Assembly: GCA_028693565.1 (NCBI GenBank)
Contig: JAQUVE010000006.1
Location: forward strand, 1-44,805
Length of the DNA: 44,805 bases
Source: Sulfurospirillaceae bacterium
GTDB lineage: Bacteria; Campylobacterota; Campylobacteria; Campylobacterales; Sulfurospirillaceae
Direction of reading: 5' to 3'
A program made the translations under genes and the position numbers. Positions 34,566 through 41,680 of this stretch are shown here, piece after piece; within the stretch, counting starts at the first letter, position 1, and the number at the start of each line of letters is the position of its first letter. The notes beneath the pieces are model-generated. The model did not search any database. It was not told the DNA's origin and worked only from the letters and a program-made list of their open reading frames with translations.

Positions 34566-35237
34566 TTGATTCCAAAACTAAATGAGCACAATCACATTTT
34601 CCCAAATCCTGCATATGCAGGTAAAGAGGGTTTAGTTGCTTGGGGTGGGGATTTAAGTGCTGGACGTATATTAAGTGCCTATGAGCGTGGAATCTTCCCT
34701 TGGTTTAATCCGAGTGACCCCATTTTATGGTGGTCACCGGACCCTCGTTTACTTCTTTTCCCTGATGCTATTAAGGTGAGCGCTAGTTTACGCAAAAGCA
34801 TGCGTCATTTTGAGATAACGTACGATAAAGATTTTGAATCAGTGATACGCTTATGTCGAGATACCCGTATTCAAAAAGGAGAAAATAGCTGGATTTTTGA
34901 TGCCATTATTGAGGCGTATATAAGTCTTCATATTGACGGATTTGCGCATAGTGTTGAGTGCTATTGCGAAGGTGAATTAGTCGGAGGTTTGTATGGGCTT
35001 TATCTAGGAGGTGTCTTTTGTGGAGAATCGATGTTTTCCCAAAAAAGAGATGCTTCAAAAGCGGCTTTAGTAGGGTTGTGTCAAAAAGTCAAAGAGCTTG
35101 AAGGTGATTTTATTGATTGCCAAATTCCAACAGCACATTTAAAATCAATGGGTGCTGTGGAAATCAAGCGAGATCTTTTTTTAGTGATGTTAAAAAAAGC
35201 ATTGGAAAAACCAATGCATCATGAATGGGTAAAATAG
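34566..35237 (+). CDS. aat: leucyl/phenylalanyl-tRNA--protein transferase
   Basis: Aat adds Leu or Phe to proteins with N-terminal Arg or Lys and so creates N-degrons read by ClpS. The 223 residues show the signatures FPNPAYAGKEGLVAWGGDLS, YERGIFPWFNPSDPILWWSP, SWIFDAIIEAYISLH and GGLYGLYLGGVFCGESMFS. The start is TTG 34566, 3 bases after the clpA stop. With clpS and clpA it forms a three-gene N-degron operon. Confidence 0.95.
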   Translation: MIPKLNEHNHIFPNPAYAGKEGLVAWGGDLSAGRILSAYERGIFPWFNPSDPILWWSPDPRLLLFPDAIKVSASLRKSMRHFEITYDKDFESVIRLCRDTRIQKGENSWIFDAIIEAYISLHIDGFAHSVECYCEGELVGGLYGLYLGGVFCGESMFSQKRDASKAALVGLCQKVKELEGDFIDCQIPTAHLKSMGAVEIKRDLFLVMLKKALEKPMHHEWVK

Positions 35238-35238
35238 T

Positions 35239-36132
35239 ATGATTGAGCAAATTGCCCCTGTTTTTATTTTTGTTTTACTGGGTTATATATTTAAAATGAT
35301 TAAGCACGATATTTCTGAAGCCTTAACAGAGTTCGTGATTTATTTTTCATTACCCGCTTTAGCCCTTGCAAAGATCAGAAATTTAGATTTTAATGCAGAA
35401 ATAATACACATTATTCTGATTGGATATGTAGTCATGGGATTGGCTTCGATTTTTGCGTATAGTGCTGGAAGGATGTTGAAACTTTCAAAAAAAGATACGG
35501 CAACCTTGATGATGGTTTCCATCTTTGGGAACACTGCGTTTGTTGGATTTTCTTATATTGAATCCTTTTATTCGTTAGATTATGTTGTTTATGCCTTAGT
35601 GTATGATCAAATGGCTAGTTTTATTGCTTTACTCACATTTGGTGTTGTGATAATTGCGTGGGGCAGTGGGGAGGGAAATAATGTTAAAAAGGTTGCAATA
35701 CAAATGTTTACCTCTCCTCCACTCATTGCCATAGGTGCGGCACTTTATTTTCATGGGACTGTTTTTCCTTCGTTTATCGAAGTCATGCTTGATAAATTTC
35801 AAGCTACGCTGATTCCTTTGGTGACGACGATTGTTGGGATGAAATTAGAGATAAGAGCACTGAATCAATATTTTAAAGAGAATATGGTTGCATTGAGTAT
35901 TAAAATGGTTATAACGCCATTTATACTATTAATCTTTTTGTACTTTTTTGCCGATTTATCGCAAAGTTGGTTAAAGGTAACTTTTTTAGAAACAGCTATG
36001 CCGCCAATGACGATGGCTGTAGTTCTTGCCATTCGTGGTGGACTCAATAAAGATTTAGCGATAAATGCATTAGCGCTTGGGATACTATTTTCTTTTGTAA
36101 GCATTGGCCTTTGGAATATGGTAATTTTATAA
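35239..36132 (+). CDS. AEC family (auxin efflux carrier-like) transporter
   Basis: The 297-residue membrane protein has about 9-10 hydrophobic segments spread over its whole length, starting with PVFIFVLLGYIFKMI. The SLPALALAKIRNLDF stretch near residue 37, and FGNTAFVGFSYI and PLVTTIVGMKLE further on, are typical of AEC carriers such as malate or unknown organic-acid exporters. The substrate is unknown. The ATG begins one base after the aat stop, so it may be co-transcribed with the N-degron genes. Confidence 0.85.
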   Translation: MIEQIAPVFIFVLLGYIFKMIKHDISEALTEFVIYFSLPALALAKIRNLDFNAEIIHIILIGYVVMGLASIFAYSAGRMLKLSKKDTATLMMVSIFGNTAFVGFSYIESFYSLDYVVYALVYDQMASFIALLTFGVVIIAWGSGEGNNVKKVAIQMFTSPPLIAIGAALYFHGTVFPSFIEVMLDKFQATLIPLVTTIVGMKLEIRALNQYFKENMVALSIKMVITPFILLIFLYFFADLSQSWLKVTFLETAMPPMTMAVVLAIRGGLNKDLAINALALGILFSFVSIGLWNMVIL

Positions 36133-36167
36133 AAATTAGGATATGATAATCCTTGTCAAAATTAGGT

Positions 36168-36184
36168 GGACTTTTTGAAAGTCC
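36168..36184 (+). promoter_or_regulatory. small hairpin in the metK leader
   Basis: GGACTTT (36168-36174) and AAAGTCC (36178-36184) pair perfectly with a 3-base loop, 35 bases after the AEC transporter stop. T-rich sequence follows after about 10 bases (CTTTTAACTTTTATTTTA). It may terminate the upstream operon or, if transcription starts at the -10-like ATATGATAAT (36141-36150), act in the metK leader. Confidence 0.4.
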
Positions 36185-36239
36185 TAGGTTCAATCTTTTA
36201 ACTTTTATTTTATGTTTCATTCTCTTTCAGAAACCATAA

Positions 36240-36320
36240 ATGGAAAACAAAAGGATGGAAAACAAGTTTGTGGACTTCATGAAGGATTGCGTTAAGCAAT
36301 TGAGCATTGAAGTTTTATAA
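36240..36320 (+). CDS. possible 26-residue leader peptide before metK
   Basis: A short ORF from ATG 36240 to TAA 36320 reads MENKRMENKFVDFM and so on for 26 codons. It lies alone in the 217-base gap before metK. Its first nine codons contain a duplicated MENK unit, and the same ATGGAAAAC string recurs at 36337 and, partly, at the metK start (36350). No strong Shine-Dalgarno precedes it. It may be a leader peptide, a small protein, or chance. Confidence 0.3.
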   Translation: MENKRMENKFVDFMKDCVKQLSIEVL

Positions 36321-36355
36321 GCAGGAAAACAAAGAAATGGAAAACAAAAATGGAA
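36240..36355 (+). repeat. recurring ATGGAAAACAAA-like units in the metK leader
   Basis: Near-identical units occur at 36240 (ATGGAAAACAAA), 36255 (ATGGAAAACAAG), 36323 (AGGAAAACAAAG), 36337 (ATGGAAAACAAA) and 36350 (ATGGAAAAA, the metK start). Three of them contain extra ATG codons that are not in the metK frame. Confidence 0.65.
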
Positions 36356-37564
36356 AAAATACCTCATTATCTCTTTACCAGTGAAGTAGTAAGCCCCGGT
36401 CATCCTGATAAATGTGCTGATATAATCGCAGATAGTATTGTGGATGCGCTTCTTATCAATGACAGTAATTCACGTGTTGCTAGTGAAGTTTTTGTAGCAG
36501 GTAAGCACGTTATTATTGGTGGTGAAGTGGCTACTAAAAGTATTCTCTCTTTTGGCGATTATGAAAAAATCGTCAAAGATGCGCTCATTAAAATCGGTTA
36601 TGATGGAAAGTCAGCTTTTACTAAAGAGCAATGCCTCTATCCAGATGAAGTAAAAGTACAAGTGCTTCTTAATCAACAAAGTAGCGATATTAATCAAGGC
36701 GTTGACCAAGAAAGTGGCGAAATTGGCGCAGGTGATCAAGGAATTATGTTTGGTTTTGCCTCATCTGAAACGGCTGATTTTATGCCCGCAGCAATTAGTT
36801 ATGCCAGAATGTTGTGTGATAAAGTCTATAACTATGCATTAGCGCATAATCATAAATTAGGTGTAGATATTAAAACCCAAGTGACTGTTGATTATGGTAA
36901 TAAACAAAATTTCGAAGAGTGCAAACCTCAAAAAATTCATACTATTGTTGTTTCTGCTCCTTCAACTCAAACAATGCCAATCGAGGAAGTTAGAGCACTG
37001 ATCAAAGGTTTAATTGATGATACAGGGCTTCCTCCAGAGCTTTACGATCCGCAGGATACGATTATTCATATTAATCCAACAGGACGTTACGTCAATCATA
37101 GCTCTTTACATGACTCTGGTTTGACGGGACGCAAATTAATTGTAGATAGCTTTGGTGGTTATTCACCTATTGGCGGTGGAGCACAATCCAGTAAAGATTA
37201 CACGAAAGTGGATAGAAGTGGTTTGTATGCCGCGCGTTGGATTGCAAAGCATATTGTTGCGGCAGGACTTGCTAAAAAATGCTCTGTACAACTCTCTTAT
37301 GCTATAGGTGTTGCAAAACCAGTGTCTGTTTCTGTTGATACCTTTGGAACATTCAGTAGTATTGGGGATGATGAGCTTTCAAACTTTGTGTTGGAAACAT
37401 TTAGTTTAACCCCACGATGGATTACCAAAAAGTTTAATTTAGATAAACCTAGTAGTGAAACATTTTTATATGCGGATGTTGCTGCTCGTGGACAGGTTGG
37501 ACAAAGCGATTATCCATGGGAAAAATTGGATAGTTTAGACTTGTTTTTAGCCCTTAAAAAATAG
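36350..37564 (+). CDS. metK: S-adenosylmethionine synthetase
   Basis: MetK makes SAM from methionine and ATP. The 404 residues show LFTSEVVSPGHPDKCADIIADS, GAGDQGIMFGFA, DSFGGYSPIGGGAQSSKDYTKVDRSG (ATP and metal binding; read in two parts, DSFGGYSP and GGGAQSSKDYTKVDRS) and AARWIAKHIVAAG. It is about 20 residues longer than E. coli MetK, as in other Campylobacterota. The start ATG 36350 is the last of several ATGGAAAA-like units in the leader and has only a weak Shine-Dalgarno, GGAAAAC. Confidence 0.96.
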   Translation: MEKIPHYLFTSEVVSPGHPDKCADIIADSIVDALLINDSNSRVASEVFVAGKHVIIGGEVATKSILSFGDYEKIVKDALIKIGYDGKSAFTKEQCLYPDEVKVQVLLNQQSSDINQGVDQESGEIGAGDQGIMFGFASSETADFMPAAISYARMLCDKVYNYALAHNHKLGVDIKTQVTVDYGNKQNFEECKPQKIHTIVVSAPSTQTMPIEEVRALIKGLIDDTGLPPELYDPQDTIIHINPTGRYVNHSSLHDSGLTGRKLIVDSFGGYSPIGGGAQSSKDYTKVDRSGLYAARWIAKHIVAAGLAKKCSVQLSYAIGVAKPVSVSVDTFGTFSSIGDDELSNFVLETFSLTPRWITKKFNLDKPSSETFLYADVAARGQVGQSDYPWEKLDSLDLFLALKK

Positions 37565-37570
37565 TTGATA

Positions 37571-37600
37571 CGAAAAGGTGGTAGACTTGCCACCTTTACG
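37571..37600. terminator. hairpin between the convergent ends of metK and lnt
   Basis: AAAGGTGG (37574-37581) pairs with CCACCTTT (37590-37597) around an 8-base loop, extended by a CG/CG pair after one A-A mismatch. It starts right after the metK stop (37562-37564), and the lnt stop (37596-37598) lies in its right arm. T-runs are weak on both sides, so it is a probable but not textbook terminator. Confidence 0.55.
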
Positions 37601-38867
37601 GTAAAATAATTCCACTAATCCCACTATTAGCACTATGATAAATCACCGTGTGGTATTTTCGTGCATAGAGTTCTAGAAGTAAATGTTGTAATGTTGGCTC
37701 AATAGAAGGGGTAAACCACGCATTATTGCTGATGGCAATCATCTGCTTTGGCTTGCCTTGATACAGCAAATCGGTTGTGGCTTCAAAACAGATGGCACTT
37801 CTAAAACGCATACCTTCAATCGTAAAATCTTGAGGCTCTTTGGCTTTTTGATAATCTTGCGCACCATCGAAAAAGATACGATTGATGAAGGTGACAATAA
37901 AGTCTGGGAACGGTACTTCTTCTCCAAATGGTACAAGGACAACTTTGTGTGCAATGTGCATTTCACCTTTGGTAAAAAGATAAGATGAATTGTAGAATTT
38001 TTCGTTTTCATAGGTTAAAGAACCCGCTACAATGGCAATTTTCTTTGAATACTCTTTAAGTTGCAGAATCAGCTCTTTTTCTAGGTTGAGATAGAGAGGA
38101 AAGGCACTTTCTGGGAGAATGATCAATATGTCACCCTTGGCAATAGCATTTTCAATAAGTGAGAAATTAAGCATAATCGCATCATGTTGATAGGCTTTAT
38201 CCCAACGCTTAGATTGTTCAATATGCATAGCAGGAATGCTAACAGGTAGCAAAGGTTGATTTACAGAAGATGTGTGTAAAGGAATACTGATTAATACCAA
38301 CCCAACTCCCATTATTTTATAATATTTTGGGAGTGTTTTAAAGAGTGCAATACCTCCTAAAAAGAGAGCAAAGTAGAGTGTATCAGTTGAAAAATATGTC
38401 TTCAATAAAATCAATTCAGGTTTAAACCAATTGAACCCAAATGGAGCGATATAACTGAGTGAGAAAAACATAAAAGCCTGCACAAAGGCTGTGTATCCAA
38501 ATCGTCCAATAATCCAAAACAAGAGACCATAACATAGAGCAACACATAGTATAATCAGGGGAATCAAGAGTGCTAAATCATAGTAAATAAAGCTCAAGCT
38601 AATCCAATAAAACCAAAAAAGTCCTATAAAAAAGCCACTCCAGAACCAGATAATTCTATTAGTGCCGATTAAGAGGTAGAATCCACCTACAGCTAAAAGT
38701 GAATTGAGCCACAAAAGAGTCATATTAAAATAACTACTATAAATAAATGCAGAGAGACAAAAAGCGATAAAAAAGGCTTTTATTAGATAAGAAACGCTAA
38801 AATAATTACTTAAAAAAAATTTTCTAAAGGATTCCCATGCAAGGTTCTTCGAACTTAATTTCTTCAT
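37596..38867 (-). CDS. lnt: apolipoprotein N-acyltransferase
   Basis: Lnt adds the third acyl chain to lipoproteins in the inner membrane. I chose ATG 38867 (423 residues) because a longer frame starts at an in-frame TTG (38894) well inside yajC. Six or so hydrophobic segments (about 30-190) are followed by the nitrilase-like domain with the Glu in ILPESAFPL, the Lys in HKVVLVPFGEEVP and the Cys in RSAICFEATTDLL, matching the Glu-Lys-Cys triad. SNNAWFTPS is also typical. It is shorter than E. coli Lnt. Its 5' end overlaps the divergent yajC by 31 bases. Confidence 0.92.
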   Translation of the reverse strand: MKKLSSKNLAWESFRKFFLSNYFSVSYLIKAFFIAFCLSAFIYSSYFNMTLLWLNSLLAVGGFYLLIGTNRIIWFWSGFFIGLFWFYWISLSFIYYDLALLIPLIILCVALCYGLLFWIIGRFGYTAFVQAFMFFSLSYIAPFGFNWFKPELILLKTYFSTDTLYFALFLGGIALFKTLPKYYKIMGVGLVLISIPLHTSSVNQPLLPVSIPAMHIEQSKRWDKAYQHDAIMLNFSLIENAIAKGDILIILPESAFPLYLNLEKELILQLKEYSKKIAIVAGSLTYENEKFYNSSYLFTKGEMHIAHKVVLVPFGEEVPFPDFIVTFINRIFFDGAQDYQKAKEPQDFTIEGMRFRSAICFEATTDLLYQGKPKQMIAISNNAWFTPSIEPTLQHLLLELYARKYHTVIYHSANSGISGIILP

Positions 38868-39112
38868 TACTCCCACTTGTGGTGCTTTTCGCAATATTTT
38901 ACTTTTTGGTCATCAGACCACAACAAAAACAGGTTAAAAAACACAAAGAGATGCTATCAGCTTTAAAAAAAGGTGATAGAGTCATTACCAATGGCGGACT
39001 TATCTGTGAAGTTGTAAAACCTGAGGATGATTTTATCAAAGTAAAGCTTAATGATGAAGGGACGATGGTTAAGATTTCAAGAGACTATATCGCAAAGAAA
39101 ATCGATGAATAG
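38837..39112 (+). CDS. yajC: preprotein translocase subunit YajC
   Basis: The 91-residue product has one membrane segment (about 10-26, LLPLVVLFAIFYFLVIRPQ) followed by the YajC hallmark RPQQKQVKKHKEML and GDRVITNGGLICEV. YajC associates with SecDF. AAAGGA lies 6 bases before ATG 38837. Its first 31 bases overlap the start of lnt on the other strand, and its last 8 bases overlap secD. Confidence 0.95.
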   Translation: MQGSSNLISSLLPLVVLFAIFYFLVIRPQQKQVKKHKEMLSALKKGDRVITNGGLICEVVKPEDDFIKVKLNDEGTMVKISRDYIAKKIDE

Positions 39113-40685
39113 TGGTGGTTTAAACTACCGCCTCGTTATTTTTTTTATCGCTATTGTATTTGGAGTGGGGATGTCTATGCCCACTTTTTTACAAAGTGAA
39201 AAAGGAGCAAAAATCTCCTTAGGTCTTGATTTACAAGGCGGACTTCATATGCTTTTAGGTGTAAAAACTGATGAAGCGATTAAATCAAAAATTAAATCAA
39301 TTGCGTCAAGTATTAAATTTTTTGCGCAAAGCGGCGACATTATTATTGATGAACTTCGTATTCGAGAAGAGAGTGTGACATTTGCACTTTTAGATAAGGA
39401 TGAGGAGAAAAAAGTCGATGAAATGCTCAAAAAAATTACGGGGCTTAAAGTTTCTAAAGAGAGTTTAAATTTTACGTTAACGTTGGATGAAAAAGAAAAA
39501 GAACATATTAAAGAGTATGCTATTTCTCAAGCCGTTGAAACAATCCGCAATCGTTTAGACCAATTTGGTTTAGCAGAGCCTAATGTTGCTAAACAAGGCA
39601 GTGATAAAATTTTAGTTGAACTTCCCGGTATTAAAACGGCAGAAGATGAACAGCGAGCGCGTGAACTTATCGCAAAAGCAGCGCATTTACAACTTATGGC
39701 AGTAGATGAAAAACGACGTGATCGTGCTAACACAATGAGCCCTATGGAAGCAAGTCAATATGGTGATGTTATTTTACCTGATGCAAGAGGTGAACAGATT
39801 AAACATGTTCTCAAAGAAATACCTGTACTTGATGGAAGTATGCTCACCGATGCTAAAGTGGGTTTTAGCGATATGCAACAACCTGTTATCAATTTTACCT
39901 TGAATTCTGAGGGTGCAAAAATCTTTGGTGATTTTACCGCTAGTAATGTTGGTAATCATCTCGCTATTGTTCTTGATAATCGCGTCTATTCTGACCCTGT
40001 TATTCGAGAGCGAATTGGTGGCGGAAGTGGTCAAATCAGTGGTGGTTTTAGTGTTAAAGAAGCACATGATGTTGCAATTGCACTTCGCAGTGGAGCTCTT
40101 TTGGCTCCAGTTGTTTTATTAGAAAAACGAAGCGTAGGACCCTCTTTAGGAGCTGATAGCATTCAAGCAAGTTTAATTGCTTTGATTTCAGGGTTTATTT
40201 TAGTTGTTGGCTTTATGATGTTTTATTATGGAATGGCAGGTGTTATCGCTAATATCGCTTTGATAGTGAATCTTTTTTTACTTATTGCTGTTATGGCGCT
40301 TTTTGGTGCAACATTGACACTTCCAGGTATGGCTGGAATTGTTCTGACCATTGGTATGGCTGTGGATGCAAACGTCATCATTAATGAACGAGTACGTGAA
40401 TTATTGCGAACGGGGGCAAGTATCAAACAAGCGATTGAACACGGATATGAAAATGCTATGAGTGCTATTGTTGATGGTAACTTGACGACACTTATTACCT
40501 CTATCATCCTTTATGTTTATGGTACAGGACCCATTAAAGGATTTGCAGTAAGTATGAGTATTGGTATTCTAGCTTCAATGTTGACAGCAATACTTGGAAC
40601 CCATGGAATGTATGAGTTTTTAATACCTCGTATGGAAAAGAGTAAAAACCTATCTTTCTGGTTTGGCATGAAGAGAGGCAAATAA
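39105..40685 (+). CDS. secD: protein translocase subunit SecD
   Basis: SecD uses the proton gradient to pull proteins through SecYEG. I chose ATG 39105 (526 residues, MNSGGLNYRLVIFF), overlapping the yajC stop by 8 bases; an in-frame ATG at 39051 lies deep inside yajC. The first membrane segment (about 8-27) precedes LGLDLQGGLHMLLGV, the large periplasmic region (NRLDQFGLAEPNVAKQG, DKILVELPG) and the C-terminal five membrane segments with GMAVDANVIINERVRE. The conserved Asp of this motif serves proton flow. Confidence 0.96.
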   Translation: MNSGGLNYRLVIFFIAIVFGVGMSMPTFLQSEKGAKISLGLDLQGGLHMLLGVKTDEAIKSKIKSIASSIKFFAQSGDIIIDELRIREESVTFALLDKDEEKKVDEMLKKITGLKVSKESLNFTLTLDEKEKEHIKEYAISQAVETIRNRLDQFGLAEPNVAKQGSDKILVELPGIKTAEDEQRARELIAKAAHLQLMAVDEKRRDRANTMSPMEASQYGDVILPDARGEQIKHVLKEIPVLDGSMLTDAKVGFSDMQQPVINFTLNSEGAKIFGDFTASNVGNHLAIVLDNRVYSDPVIRERIGGGSGQISGGFSVKEAHDVAIALRSGALLAPVVLLEKRSVGPSLGADSIQASLIALISGFILVVGFMMFYYGMAGVIANIALIVNLFLLIAVMALFGATLTLPGMAGIVLTIGMAVDANVIINERVRELLRTGASIKQAIEHGYENAMSAIVDGNLTTLITSIILYVYGTGPIKGFAVSMSIGILASMLTAILGTHGMYEFLIPRMEKSKNLSFWFGMKRGK

Positions 40686-41656
40686 TGGAAATTTTTTCAA
40701 AAAATAAAATATATGATTTTATGGCAAAAAGTAAATTATTGATTTCATCATCGATAATTTTAATCTTAGTCTCTTATGCACTTCTCTTTACGAAAGGGTT
40801 GAGTTATGGTATTGATTTTTCAGGTGGAACGCTGGTTCAAGTTAAATATGATACTAAAGCACCTATTGAAAAAATAAGAGATCAAATTTCAAAAGATGAG
40901 TTATTTGCAAATGCACTGATAACAGAATTTGGCTCACCTGAAGAGATTGTTATTCGCTTTTCTTCTGCTACCGATAGTGTAGGGCAAGATTTGAGTGATA
41001 AGGTAAGAAGTCTTCTTGTGGGTACTGGAAATTTTGATATTCGAAAAGTTGATATTGTTGGACCAAAAGTCGGGGGTGAGCTACGTTCAAAAGGCTTAAC
41101 TTCGGCACTTTTATGTATCATTGGAATTTTAATGTATATTGCATTTCGTTTTGAATGGCGTTTTGCAGTTGCTTCTATTATTGCTTTAGTTCATGACGTA
41201 TCAATTACATTAGGTGCTATTGTTCTTTTCGATATTGATATGAGCCTTGATGTGCTTGCAGCAATATTAACGTTAATAGGTTACTCAATTAATGATACCA
41301 TTATCGTTTTCGATAGAATTCGTGAAGAGGTTAAAACTACGAAAAATTTTGATTTATTTGATGTTATTAATCTTTCTGTTTCCAAAACATTATCACGAAC
41401 AACATTGACTTCTTTAACCGTTATGTTGGTAGTTCTCACACTTTTCCTTTTTGGTGGCGAGATAATTCATGGGTTTAGCTTTACCCTTTTATTTGGTGTA
41501 TTTATTGGTACCTATAGTTCGATCTTTGTTGCGGCACCACTTCTTAAATGGTTTGGATTTAGCATTGAAACGTATAAAAATAAGCAAGCAATGAAAGAGA
41601 AAAATAGAATCGAAAAAGAAAAAATGCGTGCAATGTATGAAAAAGGCACAGTATAA
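40685..41656 (+). CDS. secF: protein translocase subunit SecF
   Basis: SecF is the partner of SecD. The 323 residues have one N-terminal membrane segment, then GLSYGIDFSGGTLVQVKYD, a periplasmic part (VGPKVGGELRSKGLTSALL), and membrane segments with YSINDTIIVFDRIREEVK and SLSRTTLTS-like SKTLSRTTLTSLTVML. The ATG overlaps the secD stop by one base. Confidence 0.97.
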   Translation: MEIFSKNKIYDFMAKSKLLISSSIILILVSYALLFTKGLSYGIDFSGGTLVQVKYDTKAPIEKIRDQISKDELFANALITEFGSPEEIVIRFSSATDSVGQDLSDKVRSLLVGTGNFDIRKVDIVGPKVGGELRSKGLTSALLCIIGILMYIAFRFEWRFAVASIIALVHDVSITLGAIVLFDIDMSLDVLAAILTLIGYSINDTIIVFDRIREEVKTTKNFDLFDVINLSVSKTLSRTTLTSLTVMLVVLTLFLFGGEIIHGFSFTLLFGVFIGTYSSIFVAAPLLKWFGFSIETYKNKQAMKEKNRIEKEKMRAMYEKGTV

Positions 41657-41680
41657 ATTTTTGAAATCATGGAGTGTTGA

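Noticed and set aside
36133-36349. Known SAM riboswitch upstream of metK
   Set aside because: I see no SAM-I, SAM-II or similar core; only a 7-base stem and repeated A-rich units.
36240-36355. CRISPR-like array
   Set aside because: The repeats are about 12 bases, irregularly spaced and tied to start codons, with no spacers of equal length.
38868-38894. Longer lnt start at TTG 38894
   Set aside because: It would push the overlap with yajC to 58 bases; the ATG at 38867 gives a normal basic N-terminus before the first membrane segment.
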